A stretch of DNA of 64,000 nucleotides, taken from positions 108,814 through 172,813 of the forward strand of contig NZ_JADIKE010000027.1 of assembly GCF_016904955.1 (NCBI RefSeq), given 5' to 3'. This stretch comes from Dyella flava (GTDB lineage Bacteria; Pseudomonadota; Gammaproteobacteria; Xanthomonadales; Rhodanobacteraceae). The notes under the pieces were generated by a model. It searched no databases, was not told the DNA's origin, and saw only the letters and a list, made by a program, of their open reading frames with translations. Made by a program: the position numbers and the translations under genes. The number at the start of each line of letters is the position of its first letter. The stretch's first letter is position 1. Below, one piece after another: positions 9,051 to 19,300 of the stretch.

Positions 9051-9264
9051 TTTGAATTCCTCCCGGTGATATGAAGTGTGGTCAGGCACACCCCGATGTG
9101 CCTGCGATGGTGAAATCTTGAGGCACGAGAATTAGGGAAGAATGAGCAGGCTGGTGAAGGGGCGACTGGAGGAAATCCGGCCAAAAATGGCGCTCCGGGG
9201 CGCGATTTGCGAGGGGTGAGCCTATAGGCACCGCCGTGTTTTCCGAGGAATTCCCGCGTTTCCT

Positions 9265-9321
9265 GAGCCGTCATCCCCGCTTTCGCGGGGATGACGGCTC
9301 TGAATTTGCGGGGATGACGGC
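9265..9321. repeat. GTCATCCCCGC hairpin repeat
   Basis: A perfect 16-bp stem beginning GAGCCGTCATCCCCGC with a TTTC loop occupies 9265-9300, and a further half-copy GCGGGGATGACGGC lies at 9308-9321. This resembles the dispersed GTCATTCCCGCGAAAGCGGG repeats common in Xanthomonadales. It sits between two divergently transcribed genes, so it is not a simple terminator. Confidence 0.75.
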
Positions 9322-9422
9322 CACGCAAGATTGGCCTCTTTTAACGCAGGCCGCACCGACGTAATTTTCGGCTAATAAACCGGAATTAGCGTCCCGGCAT
9401 CACGATCCAGAGATTCCAGGCG

Positions 9423-10436
9423 ATGTTTAGGCGTTCGACACTGACAACTTCTCTTATTCGCCGCCGCACGAAGCACAGCGCGATCACCTCGGTTGCGAAG
9501 GCGCTTGCCTGCGCCGGATGGCTGGTCTGGCAGGCACTTCCCGTTGCCCAGGCCACGCCGGTCGTCTATCGCGAGGAGATGTTATGCGGCAGCGACCCAT
9601 TGCGTCCGGATCGCCACATCGCACTGCAAGAGCAGGTGCTGACGACATCCACCGGCTCGATTGGCTATTTCAGGTTCGGCCAAGGCAGCCCTATCGTGCT
9701 GATCACCGGCTACCGTGCCAGCATGGCCGAATGGAACGCGTACTTCCTCGAAGCCTTGGCGAAGCACCACGAAGTCATCATTTTCGATAACCGCGGCATC
9801 GGCCTTTCGCAGACACGCGCCGCGGCTTACGGCATCAAGGATCTGGCGAACGATACGGCCTCGTTGATCAGGGCACTCCAGCTCAAGGACGTCACCGTCC
9901 TGGGCTGGTCGATGGGCGGCATGATTGCGCAGCAACTGGCCATCGATCAGCCTTCGCTCGTCAGTCGACTCGTGCTTATGTCTTCCATGCCACCGGGGAA
10001 ACTCGCGTTGCCCGTGCCTGCAAGCGTTGACCGCACCCTTTCCGGTAGCGGCGACGAACACTTCAATCGGGTTATGGCGGTGCTGTTCCCCGTACCGGTG
10101 CAACAGCAGGCGATTCGCTGCTTTGTTGGCGATATGTTCACGCCGCAAGGATATGCCGGACCATCCATTTCCCCGGCCGTCACCCTTGCACAAAGCAAGC
10201 TGCTTCAGCGCTGGGAACAGGACGATCAGGCTTTCCGCGCGCTAAGTCGCGTAACGATGCCAGTGCTGGTCATGACGGGCATGGATGATGAGGTGCTGAC
10301 ACCTCGAAATTCGATGCTGCTGAGCCGAAGCTTGCCGCACGCGGAGTTGGTGGAAGTCGCATCGGGCGGTCACGCGATGATGTACCAGTATCCCTATCGC
10401 CTGGCCGATCGCATTAGCGCATTTATCGGCAAGTGA
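9423..10436 (+). CDS. Secreted alpha/beta hydrolase
   Basis: The 337-aa protein has a long N-terminal region ending in a hydrophobic signal segment (about residues 24-45, ALACAGWLVWQALPVAQA), so it is exported. The alpha/beta-hydrolase core shows the oxyanion region ITGYRASMAEWN, FDNRGIGLS, the nucleophile elbow GWSMGG, an acid in TGMDDEVLTP and the catalytic histidine in SGGHAMMYQYP. The substrate is unknown; lipase/esterase-like or haloperoxidase-like activity is possible. It converges with the two-component operon on its right, 10 bases away. Confidence 0.85.
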   Translation: MFRRSTLTTSLIRRRTKHSAITSVAKALACAGWLVWQALPVAQATPVVYREEMLCGSDPLRPDRHIALQEQVLTTSTGSIGYFRFGQGSPIVLITGYRASMAEWNAYFLEALAKHHEVIIFDNRGIGLSQTRAAAYGIKDLANDTASLIRALQLKDVTVLGWSMGGMIAQQLAIDQPSLVSRLVLMSSMPPGKLALPVPASVDRTLSGSGDEHFNRVMAVLFPVPVQQQAIRCFVGDMFTPQGYAGPSISPAVTLAQSKLLQRWEQDDQAFRALSRVTMPVLVMTGMDDEVLTPRNSMLLSRSLPHAELVEVASGGHAMMYQYPYRLADRISAFIGK

Positions 10437-10446
10437 ACCTGACGGC

Positions 10447-11121
10447 TCAATCCTTGCCTGATTCACTGGCGGACACCGTCCAGCCGAGACCGCGCACATT
10501 ACGGATCACGGAGGTACCGAATTTCTTGCGCACCGAATGGATAAGGACATCGACGGCGTTGCTCTCCACTTCCCTGCCCCAGCCATACAGCTTGTCCTCC
10601 AGCTGTTCGCGCGAAAGGATCGTGCCCGGGCGTTCGAGAAAGGCATGCATGAGCGCGAATTCACGCGCGGATAAAACGGATGACACGCCGTGACAGGTCA
10701 GTGTGCGCTTGTCCAGATCGAGACTGATCGCTTCATTACCCAGGCACGACACCGCATGTCCCGCCTTGCGCCGCAGAACAGCACGAATGCGCGCCAACAG
10801 CTCGGGCACCTGGAAGGGTTTGAGCAGATAGTCGTCCGCGCCGATATCCAGTCCCTGCACCCGGGCCTCAAGATCATCACGCGCAGTCAGGATCAGCACC
10901 GGCACCTGATTACCCGACGTACGTGCCTGTCTGAGCAGTTCCAGGCCGCCCATCTTGGGCAAGCCAAGATCGAGCAGGACGACGGTGTATTCGGCGGCGG
11001 CGATCGCGCGCCATCCCGCGGCGCCATCGCGCACCCAGTCCACGCTGTAATTGGCATCCTTCAGCGCGTGCAGCAGGCTCTGGCCAATCTGCAAGTCGTC
11101 TTCAACCAATAGCACCCGCAT
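10447..11121 (-). CDS. OmpR-type response regulator (QseB/PmrA-like)
   Basis: The 224-aa protein has a receiver domain (acidic pocket Glu7/Asp8/Asp9 in LLVEDD, phosphoacceptor Asp51 in LLDLGLP, Lys101 in LLKPF) and a C-terminal winged-helix DNA-binding domain (about 125-220; LYGWGREVESNAVDVLIHSVRKK). Start 11121 has a GGGGGA ribosome-binding site and begins directly at MRVLLVEDD. It lies 108 bases downstream of its cognate kinase on the same strand. Confidence 0.92.
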   Translation of the reverse strand: MRVLLVEDDLQIGQSLLHALKDANYSVDWVRDGAAGWRAIAAAEYTVVLLDLGLPKMGGLELLRQARTSGNQVPVLILTARDDLEARVQGLDIGADDYLLKPFQVPELLARIRAVLRRKAGHAVSCLGNEAISLDLDKRTLTCHGVSSVLSAREFALMHAFLERPGTILSREQLEDKLYGWGREVESNAVDVLIHSVRKKFGTSVIRNVRGLGWTVSASESGKD

Positions 11122-11229
11122 GGTCGCATCCCCCGACAAATGCCACGCTTTCGATCGCTGTTACCCCGCAACAGTAGCGCGTCGCCTTCACGATGATAAC
11201 CGCCCTGCCCATCCTGCCCGGGCGAGGGC

Positions 11230-12594
11230 CTACACCTCCCCGGCCACAGTCTCCTCACGTTCCGCCTTTTGCGCGACCTCGATGCCGGGCAACACGATCG
11301 TCGCCTTGAGTCCGCTCACGCCATCGGTCCGGTTCTCTAGGGTAACCGTCCCCTGGTACTTCTCGATCACCGACTTGACGATCGAAAGCCCCAGGCCACT
11401 TCCTTCGACATGGTCGGACTGCAGCCGATAAAAACGATCAAACACGCGCTCGATCGATGCTTCCGGAATACCGGGACCGGTGTCGGTGACGCGCACAACG
11501 ACGTTGCCGGCCTGCTGGAACACATCGATGTCGATGGTGCCCCCATCCGGCGTATAACGCAGCGCGTTTTCCACCAGGTTGCGCACCGCCATGCGTAGCT
11601 CGCCCTCGCGGGCTTGTACAAACGCCGGCTCGAATTGCTTGACGCCAAGATCGACCGCACGGGAATCGGCCACCGGCCAGAGATCGGCCACCAGTTTCTG
11701 GATCAGCTGACGAACATCGACCGACTCGGTAGCTCCAGGCTCAAACTGTGCGTCGGCACGCGCGAGTGCGAGCAGTTGCCGGATCATGGTGGAGCTGCGC
11801 ACGATGGCCTCGCGCAGCTCCTGCTCCCGTTCCGCCCGGGTCGCCGCATCTGGCGCGTTCGCCATGTTGTCCACCCGCAATTGCAATGCCGCGATCGGCG
11901 TGCGCAGTTCATGCGCGGCATCGGCGATGAACCGTTTTTCGGCATCAATGCCAACCTGGAGCCGCGCGATCATTCGGTTGATCGAATCGGCAAAAGGCTT
12001 AACTTCCTGTGGTGCGTTCGATACATCGATGGGTTGCAAGCGCCCGACGCCTACCTTCTCTGCCCGCATGGCTGCACGTGATAGCGGCGCAAAGGCGGTA
12101 TTGACCACCAGCGGAATCGTCAGCCAAATCAAGCCAAGCCGAAGCAGGGTTGGCAGCAGGCTTTCCAGGCCCGCCTGTTTGGCGGTGTCCTCGCGAAATG
12201 CCACGGGCTGGCCCACCTGGTAAACCATTTCGCCCTGATCCTTGCGCAAGGTGTAGACCCGATAGGGCTGCCCGTTGATGTTCTGCACCGAATAGCCTTG
12301 CTGGGCCTGGCGATTGAAGATCACTTCCGGATCGGTGTTGTCGGTCGGGTCGGCGAGGCCTCGCACCCATATCTGTCCCACAAAGCCATCGAGCGAATGT
12401 TGCGGCGGTCCATGCGAGCCGATCGCACCGACCTTGCCGGCGGACAGCCACACGGCTGCACCTTGCAGATGCGTATCGAGCAACTCGTCAATGTGCTTGC
12501 GCGCAAGCCAATAGGATGAAAACGCATCGATGGTGATGCCGATCACCCACAATACCGTCAGCCATACGATGATTCGTGTCTTCAGTGATTTCAT
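11230..12594 (-). CDS. Sensor histidine kinase (QseC/PmrB-like)
   Basis: The 454-aa membrane kinase has TM helix 1 at about residues 8-30, a periplasmic sensor region (about 31-145), TM2 at about 147-168, then HAMP, HisKA with the H-box DAAHELRTP (His228), and HATPase with N-box NLVENALRY, G1 DTGPGIP and G2 GSGLGLSIV. Start 12594 (MKSLKTR) removes six unlikely residues. It precedes the response regulator in one operon and follows a periplasmic binding protein gene, which could feed it a ligand signal; that link is inference. Confidence 0.92.
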   Translation of the reverse strand: MKSLKTRIIVWLTVLWVIGITIDAFSSYWLARKHIDELLDTHLQGAAVWLSAGKVGAIGSHGPPQHSLDGFVGQIWVRGLADPTDNTDPEVIFNRQAQQGYSVQNINGQPYRVYTLRKDQGEMVYQVGQPVAFREDTAKQAGLESLLPTLLRLGLIWLTIPLVVNTAFAPLSRAAMRAEKVGVGRLQPIDVSNAPQEVKPFADSINRMIARLQVGIDAEKRFIADAAHELRTPIAALQLRVDNMANAPDAATRAEREQELREAIVRSSTMIRQLLALARADAQFEPGATESVDVRQLIQKLVADLWPVADSRAVDLGVKQFEPAFVQAREGELRMAVRNLVENALRYTPDGGTIDIDVFQQAGNVVVRVTDTGPGIPEASIERVFDRFYRLQSDHVEGSGLGLSIVKSVIEKYQGTVTLENRTDGVSGLKATIVLPGIEVAQKAEREETVAGEV

Positions 12595-12675
12595 GCCACC
12601 CGACCTGCACATGACCGGCCTAATGGCCAGGGTTTCGTCGCATTGCCGCAGAAACGCATCGCAGCTACGGCAGCC

Positions 12676-13575
12676 TTAGTAAGACTGCTGCGGCCACACA
12701 ATCACCCAAACCTTGTCCGCTTCGTCGACCGCGTAATTGCCGCCTTTGAATTGGCCCGACGCCACGGCATCGATAAAGCGTCGAAAAACGACATCGGTAT
12801 GGATTATCACGCAGGCTGCGACGTTTTTGTATTGACGCGAAGCATCGGTCATCCAGCTGATCACTTTAACGCGCGGATAACGACCGGCAGCAGCCAGCAC
12901 CGCAACGTTGGCATCGCCGACCACCACATCGGCGCCTGCCGCTATCTGCTGATCCGTCAATTGCTCGGCCCGTTGACGATCGGACCAGTTGCCGGTCCAG
13001 TCGACAAGCACCTTCGCATCGGGTGCTTCGCGTAGAACGGTCTGCTTGAAGCGGTCTGCTTCGCCCCCGTCGACTGGCATGACGCCCCCGACAAAGCCGA
13101 CGACCTTCGATTGAGATAGCCGCACGGCCGCCTGACCGGCGAGCAAACCGCCGATCTGCCGACAATCCAGGCAATAGTTGATCACGTTCGCGCCGCTGGC
13201 GTTGCCCGACAAGGTGGCGAAATAGGCGTCCGGGTGTCGTTTGGCTGCCGCGGTGGCCAGTGCACTCATTTCGGCGCCGGCCAGAATGAAGCGGCGTACA
13301 CCCATCGTGTAATGGCGATCGATGATCGCCAGCATCTCCGGCGCGCTCCGTTGCGCGGCATCCTGGATCACACTGATCGCGTAGCCCTCTTCGCGCAAGC
13401 GTTCATAGCCACGGTACGCCGCTTCGCTGAAAGAAAGATCGTCGCCGCGGTAGGGAATGAACAACAATGTGCTGCCGGGGCGTGCAGATATCGCATGCGC
13501 ATGGCTAACGGACGAAAGCGCCAAGAGCGCAAGTAGCGCAAAGCGCCAATGCCGGAAAAAGGTGCGCAGCCTCAT
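12676..13575 (-). CDS. BMP-family periplasmic substrate-binding protein
   Basis: With start 13575 the 299-aa product begins with a typical signal peptide (ALLALLALSSVSHAHA). The mature part matches basic membrane protein / nucleoside-binding ABC receptors: IGGLLAGQAAVRLSQSKVVGFVGG, then GNWSDRQRAEQLTDQQIAAGADVVVGDAN and the hinge strand VKVISWMTD. No ABC permease or ATPase is nearby. Instead it lies 81 bases upstream of the histidine kinase on the same strand, so it may act as an accessory sensor protein for that kinase rather than in uptake. Confidence 0.72.
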   Translation of the reverse strand: MRLRTFFRHWRFALLALLALSSVSHAHAISARPGSTLLFIPYRGDDLSFSEAAYRGYERLREEGYAISVIQDAAQRSAPEMLAIIDRHYTMGVRRFILAGAEMSALATAAAKRHPDAYFATLSGNASGANVINYCLDCRQIGGLLAGQAAVRLSQSKVVGFVGGVMPVDGGEADRFKQTVLREAPDAKVLVDWTGNWSDRQRAEQLTDQQIAAGADVVVGDANVAVLAAAGRYPRVKVISWMTDASRQYKNVAACVIIHTDVVFRRFIDAVASGQFKGGNYAVDEADKVWVIVWPQQSY

Positions 13576-13819
13576 ATCATCAAACTCGTATCCTGTAACG
13601 TGACAGAGCAACAAGTTCTTTGGCGTTGCGTGACGCCTTGCCGAACCGCACATTTGAAACGACGAAGACACTCGTGAAAGAACCCGCGCACTCACACGAT
13701 GATGGAGGCGCGGGCAAGATTTGTCTTCATAGGTCTACGGGCGAGCTTAATGGATTCAGTGGAGCCGTCAATCGTCGCGCCCACGATCCGTGTTGTACCA
13801 ACCGTGCTGCTCAAGAACC

Positions 13820-14428
13820 TCAGCGAGCGCGCTTCGGGTCCAGCGAAACGGCCAGCGCTTCCACATAGGTGACGCGTACCAGATCGCCCACCTTGAGCTG
13901 GGCAAAATCATCGCGCTTGTCCAGGTCGCGGACATCGATGATCCGCGTGTGCCCGTCGGCGCTCGTCAACGTCACCGTATCGTGGCTCATGTCGATGGCC
14001 GACAAGGTCGTCGTTACGGTCTCGCTGTAGTGCGATTGAACGACGGAATCATCCGCGTCGCCCGAAGCCGTCGTGCTCCCCGCATATTCAATACCCGGCT
14101 GATCGCTGCTGGCCGGCAGAATCTGCAGGGCGGTGGCGCGAAGGTAGTGTGCATCCACCTGATCGCCTGGCTTGAGGTTATCCAGTTTGCGCGCGGCAGC
14201 GCCCACGTGGATGGTCTCTTCCTGCCCCTCGGGGCTCCTGATGGTGACCGTGTTCTTGACCGGATCCACATTCAGGATGGTGGTTTCAAGGGCGATTTCC
14301 TGCCGATCCAGCCCGTAGGCAGTCACGGATACGCCCGGCAGATCCGTGACGTCGAGACTGGGGGCCGCCCAGGCGGTGCTGATCGACAACAACGCCAGGC
14401 CGGCGATGGCTATAAGAGTGCGTTTCAT
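13820..14428 (-). CDS. Periplasmic protein with two repeated beta domains, function unknown
   Basis: Start 14428 gives a 202-aa protein with a clear signal peptide (LIAIAGLALLSISTAWA). The mature protein has two similar segments: TILNVDPVKNTVTIRSPEG followed by LKPGDQVDAHYLRATAL, and TLSAIDMSHDTVTLTSADG followed by LKVGDLVRVTYVEALAV. Each pairs a beta-hairpin with a GD(Q/L)V strand, like DUF5666-type OB-like domains. No catalytic residues stand out. A secreted small-ligand or metal-binding protein is possible, but that is speculation. Confidence 0.65.
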   Translation of the reverse strand: MKRTLIAIAGLALLSISTAWAAPSLDVTDLPGVSVTAYGLDRQEIALETTILNVDPVKNTVTIRSPEGQEETIHVGAAARKLDNLKPGDQVDAHYLRATALQILPASSDQPGIEYAGSTTASGDADDSVVQSHYSETVTTTLSAIDMSHDTVTLTSADGHTRIIDVRDLDKRDDFAQLKVGDLVRVTYVEALAVSLDPKRAR

Positions 14429-14604
14429 GATCTTTCCTCGTGATGTTGAATCATTAGGGCCCGCGACACGCGCGCCGCGTCGAATTTCAAAAGACCCATC
14501 AGAAGGAATGAGGGGTGATGCCGGCCGCTGACGGATGACCAGGCTCACTTTCGATCGATGACTTCGTAGCGCCTGGCGCTACGCCCTCCCCCTTCCAGTC
14601 CGGC

Positions 14605-14913
14605 TTACTGCCATTCACCGTTCGGCAGGCGGCCGTGGTACGGGGTATCGCGGCAATGACCCCAAGGGCCATACCAGTAGCCGGCGGGGCACGATGGCAC
14701 GGCGGCGACCGGTGTACCGGTGTAGACCACCTGAGGCGCTGCGGTCACGACGACCGGCGGCACGTACTGAACATAGGGGTGCACGAAGTGGCAGTGACCC
14801 CAGGTGCCGCGCCAGCCGTTCGGGCCGCAGCCATCGGCTGCGTAGGCGGCTCCAACCGAAAGAGCACTCGCCGCCACCAGGGCGACAGTCAGAATGCAGC
14901 GTGACATGGACAT
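14605..14913 (-). CDS. Small secreted GCG/CRPN-like repeat protein
   Basis: The 102-aa protein has a signal peptide (TVALVAASALSVGAAYA) and then DGCGPNGWRGTWGHCHF, a central proline/valine stretch and a second related unit CPAGYWYGPWGHCRDTPYHG. This resembles the GCG-prefix / CRPN secreted proteins of Xanthomonadales and rhizobia, whose role is unknown. The four cysteines could pair into two disulfides. The ATG has a strong GGAGGAGA ribosome-binding site 8 bases upstream. Confidence 0.65.
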   Translation of the reverse strand: MSMSRCILTVALVAASALSVGAAYAADGCGPNGWRGTWGHCHFVHPYVQYVPPVVVTAAPQVVYTGTPVAAVPSCPAGYWYGPWGHCRDTPYHGRLPNGEWQ

Positions 14914-15074
14914 GGTCTTTTCTCCTCCACAAAAGATTTAGTAGTCGACAGGGCTTGTTCTGCCGTGGAGAAAAGTATGGAAGTCGAAAATTAGGCGAGT
15001 ATGAGCACCCCAGATCCTTCGGCCGCATGGGCGCCGCTGCCGATATGATTGGCAGTTGCGTAAGGATGGGTAGG

Positions 15075-15150
15075 TTGGGTTAGCGCAGCGTAACCCAACG
15101 GAATTCCATCGAAGCGACAAACACCGTTGGGTTACGCTGCGCTAACCCAA
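15075..15150. repeat. REP pair (BIME-like), copy 3
   Basis: The palindromes at 15075-15098 and 15127-15150 share the GGGTTAGCGCAGCGTAACCC core with the copies at 6.6-7.0 kb, here with TTGGG instead of CTGGG ends. They are separated by 28 bases. A degenerate half-copy (GGCGTAACCCAACGAATC) lies further right, near 15207-15224. Confidence 0.85.
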
Positions 15151-15244
15151 CCTACCCATCCGATTACGCCTGTTGCACGCGTTACCCATCTGCCCAGTCC
15201 GTACGGCGGCGTAACCCAACGAATCAACCCCAAAGCATCCATCT

Positions 15245-15301
15245 TCAAACACGAGCACTCTCAGCAAACCGGTGCAACTCCAGCGCATAAGCATCTGGCG
15301 C
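15245..15301 (-). pseudogene. Orphan C-terminal relic of an epoxide hydrolase gene
   Basis: Leftward translation gives APDAYALELHRFAESARV and a TGA stop, matching the C-terminus APDAYAQELRQFAKSIRV of the intact epoxide hydrolase 8 kb away. The match begins only 10 bases after the stop codon of the unrelated alpha/beta hydrolase at 15312, so nothing upstream of it remains. It marks a paralogous epoxide hydrolase gene that was deleted or replaced. Confidence 0.85.
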
Positions 15302-15311
15302 CCCCGGGGCC

Positions 15312-16358
15312 CTATTCCTCTGTCATGTGGCCGCTCAGCCATGCATCGAGGAAGGCCGCGATATCCAGGCTGTTTTCTTCCAGCATCAGCATGTGGCCAT
15401 TGCCGGTGATGCCTACGTCCTGCAGACGAATAAATTGGACGGAAACGCCAGCCTGACTCAGGTAGCGGGCCGTGCAATGATCAAACATCGCGTGATACGA
15501 AGCTTCAGCGGTGAGCACGAGTACCGGAACATTTGCCAGATTCACCAGACGCCGGGGCGTACCTTTTTGCAACCAGCATCGAGCCAGTTCCGGCGCATCA
15601 GGCTCGGCCTGCTGTTCGAATTGCAGCGGCGATGCAACCGATACCGGCGGGTCATAGGTGAGCGGTTCCGTCGTGAGCCCAGAGATTCTGTCGGCCCCTG
15701 ATTTATACAAGTCGTCCTGGTAAGGCGGACCGCCAGGTTCCACCGCCATGATCGCCATGACTTTACCTGGCCGCGCATCCGCCATCAGCCAACCGAATAA
15801 ACCGCCCTGCGAATGAGTCAGCAGAATGGCCGGGCCTATTTCATCCAGCAGCGCAGCGCCGGCAGCCTGCATAAGCCGCTCGCTTTCGGGATTGTCCAGT
15901 GACGCAACCTGGCTTGCGTAGAACTGATCAAAGACAGGATCGCCTGCATGCCCCTTGTGCTTGCCGCCGGGCCATCGGGTGTGCAATTGGGCCTGCGGAT
16001 AGCTCCCGCCATCTTCCGGTGCGGTGAACAGATTCTCGACCAACGGAACCGGAAGGGGCTTCACTGCTCCGTTCCATTCCGGCTGCCATGCGGAACGGCC
16101 ACGCGCCGGCTGATCGACCACGCAAACACGCCAACCATGCTCGGCAAACCACTCGGCCCAACCTTGCCGGCCGTCGGGCGTCGTCATCCAGCCAGTCGCG
16201 GTTTGCGCCTTGCCGCAGATCAGTACCAGCGGATAACGATGCGTGACAAGGTCGGGCGTAAGCATCTCGACATGCATTTGCCCGTGCATCACGCGCGATC
16301 CGGGCGGTCCTGCATAGGCTCCGCCTACGAAGAAGTTTCGACGATGGATGGATGGCAT
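15312..16358 (-). CDS. Alpha/beta hydrolase
   Basis: The 348-aa alpha/beta-hydrolase has an N-terminal extension, the VVDQPARGRSAW strand-turn, the nucleophile elbow THSQGGLFGW and a late GITGNGHMLMLEE segment carrying the catalytic histidine. No clear signal peptide is seen, although the IHRRNFFVGGAY start is weakly Tat-like. It begins 28 bases downstream of the propeller kinase on the same strand and may be co-transcribed with it. The substrate is unknown. Confidence 0.82.
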   Translation of the reverse strand: MPSIHRRNFFVGGAYAGPPGSRVMHGQMHVEMLTPDLVTHRYPLVLICGKAQTATGWMTTPDGRQGWAEWFAEHGWRVCVVDQPARGRSAWQPEWNGAVKPLPVPLVENLFTAPEDGGSYPQAQLHTRWPGGKHKGHAGDPVFDQFYASQVASLDNPESERLMQAAGAALLDEIGPAILLTHSQGGLFGWLMADARPGKVMAIMAVEPGGPPYQDDLYKSGADRISGLTTEPLTYDPPVSVASPLQFEQQAEPDAPELARCWLQKGTPRRLVNLANVPVLVLTAEASYHAMFDHCTARYLSQAGVSVQFIRLQDVGITGNGHMLMLEENSLDIAAFLDAWLSGHMTEE

Positions 16359-16386
16359 GTAATCGAAACTCCCCGCATATCACGCG

Positions 16387-19300
16387 TCAGCGCCCACCGG
16401 CGTAGACGGCATTAGCCGGTATCCACAACGATACTTCTGTTCCCTGCCCCACTTTTGATTTGATCGCAAACTCGGCTCCGATGGATGACGCGCGCTCGCG
16501 CATGCCCACCAGTCCCCAGCAACGGGATTGCGGCGACGAAGGTTTGACGTCCGCATTGAAGCCACTCCCATTATCGCGAATGACCATGGATATCCCCTTC
16601 CCACCATGACCCACCTCAACGCTTATATCGCTTGCATGGGCGTGCTTGAATGCATTGAGCAAGGCTTCGCGGGCAATTAAAAACGCTTCTTCGCCAACGA
16701 CTGGATCGATGGCCTGCTCACTATCGTTGGCAATGACGTTGACCCTGGCCGGATAGTCAGCACTACACTGCTCGGCAAACCCGGTGATGCGCGTGACGAG
16801 TTCATTGATGCCAGTCATGCCGAGTCGCAAATCATGCAATCGATTACGCCCCTCCACCAAAATATCCTCACCCCGTTCCAGTGCTCGCTCGATCGAAGTG
16901 GAAACCGGGTGTTCCGGCGAAAGTTGGGATGCCGCGGCGTGCACCCGAAGTATCAAGCCCTGCACACCTTGCAGCAGGGTGTCATGGAGGTCACGCGCGA
17001 TGCGCTCCCGTTCCGCATGACGAATCTGCACGCGTGCCAGCAAACGTTGATTGGATAGACGGGTATGCCGCCGGGTTATCAGCACGACGCCGATCAGCAA
17101 TACCAAGGCGCACACGATGCCGAACCAGATCGTCTGATAGAACGCCGGCGCGATCGTTATCGGCAATACGGAAGGGCTGGTCCATGGTGATCCATCTTCG
17201 GAAGCTTCGAGCTCGAATCGATAATGGCCCGGCCCCAACCCGGCAAAGTTTGCGACCCGATCGGTGCCCACGAACTGCCAGTCACTGCCGGCGCCAACCA
17301 GTCGATAGCGGAAGGTCACACGCTCCGGAAGATAGGCAGCGAGTGCCGTATAAGCGATACGGAAACTGTGCGTGCCCTCCGGCAGGCCCACCCGCCCGTC
17401 GACGGGGATGGCTCCCGCCTTACTGACCAAATCAAGCATGACCACGCGCAGGGGCGCGAGGGACATCGGAACCTGGCGTGGATCCATCCATGCCAGCCCC
17501 GACATTTGCGCAAACCACAAACGGCCATCCACTCCTTGCGTGAGGCTGGGTAGCGGCCGAATCCGCTGCGCACCTCCTGGCATCCCACTCAATGCGTCCA
17601 CCAGCTGGAACGGCATTTTGAAGTTGACGTCTTGCATGGCACGGCGCAGGTCTTCGGCACGGATACGTACTGCGCCGGCCTGCGTGTTGAACCAGTAACA
17701 ATCGTCACTGGCCAACACGATGCCGGTAATTCCCGCCAATGTGCCGGGGACATTGGTTTGCAACATGCGAAAGCGATCGCCTGCGAGCGCGGCAAGGCCA
17801 AGCTCCCCGCCCACCAGCGTTGGACTCCCGGGCCAGATCGCCGTCACACTGCCCGTCTGCACGCCTTCACGGCGGGTGTAGCGAGTGAGTTCGTTTCCTC
17901 GCAGAACGAAAACCTTGCTGTCGTCATAGCCAAACCACGCGCTGCCGTCTTTGCCGACGGCCGTGGATATGGGATGCCAATCCGGAAGCGCGCTGATATG
18001 GCCTTTGCTGATCCAGGTGTTGCCGTCGAGCTGATCAACCGGTGCGTTTCGAAACGCAATCCATAATCGCCCCTTGCCGTCGCGCAGAATCGACTGGATC
18101 TTGCGGTCCTGCATGGCATCGGGCACAGCGATGGACGCCATGGCCTTGCCATCAAATCGACGCAGCCCTGACTCGCCGCCCAACAGGATGCTTCCATCCT
18201 TGTCGCGAAACGAGGCGGTGGTATCGGCGATGAAATCACCCCAGGCATGCGGCGCGTTGTAACCATCCACGAGCCACCACCGATCCGTGTATCCCATCGA
18301 TGCCGTGCCTACCCATACCGAACCGTTGGGGTTGGGCACGACCGAAAAATAGACCAGGGGCTGCGGGAAATGGACGACCGTAACCAGTGGCTTTCGAAAT
18401 CGGTCAAGGCCCGCTTTCGTCCCGACCCAAATATCGCCATTCCGGTCCACCATGACGGTCATCGACAAGCCCGACATGATGTTGTCGTCGAGGGTCAGCT
18501 TGTCTGCGTCACTCACCTTCGGGTCAATCAGGCCCCGCTCGTCTTTCGCATGGGGGTAGCGACACAAGATGGCGGCGTCGCAATCGATAAACCACATCGT
18601 GCCGTCGCGATCGATGACACGAATCGATGAACTGAACTGGAAACTTACCGCCGTCGCGGTTCCCGGATCAGGCCCATCCGGCAGGTTCAGCCAACGCTCC
18701 CCTTCGTCGTCAGCCACCCAGATGCCGCCATCGTTTGTCTGCCACATCGCCCGTTGCGGACCTTTTGGAAAGGCCGCCATGGATTTCTCAAAGCGGACCT
18801 GCCCTCGGCGCAGGCGAAAAACATCGGTGTCGGTAAAAGCCCATACCGTTCCCGCCGCATCCACCAGCAGGTCATCGAGGGGAGCCTCCGGAAGCCCAGC
18901 GCCGCTCTTGGCGACGAGCTGCCATTGATGTCCATGCAGGCGATATAGCTGACCCGCCACGAGCGCCCACAGGTCATGCTCCGCATCTTCGGCGAGCGCA
19001 TCGGTTGCGGCATTGCTGGGAAGACCTGGCGGCGTGACCACCTGCGAGTGATCCTCGCCGGTGAGTTCCAATGCACCGCCGTAGGAAAGCGTGACCCAGA
19101 GATCGCCGCGACGGGTGACCAGCAAGGACGCAACGCTCTGTGATTTATCACTCTCGACGGGAAACAGCGACCGCTTCTCGAACTTCACGCCGTCGAACCG
19201 GTACAGCCCCATCGACGTGCCAAGCCAATACCAGCCATCAGGGGTTTGCGCCAGGGCACGGATATCGGCCGGAGCCCCTTCCCGCTGCGTCCAGGAGGTG

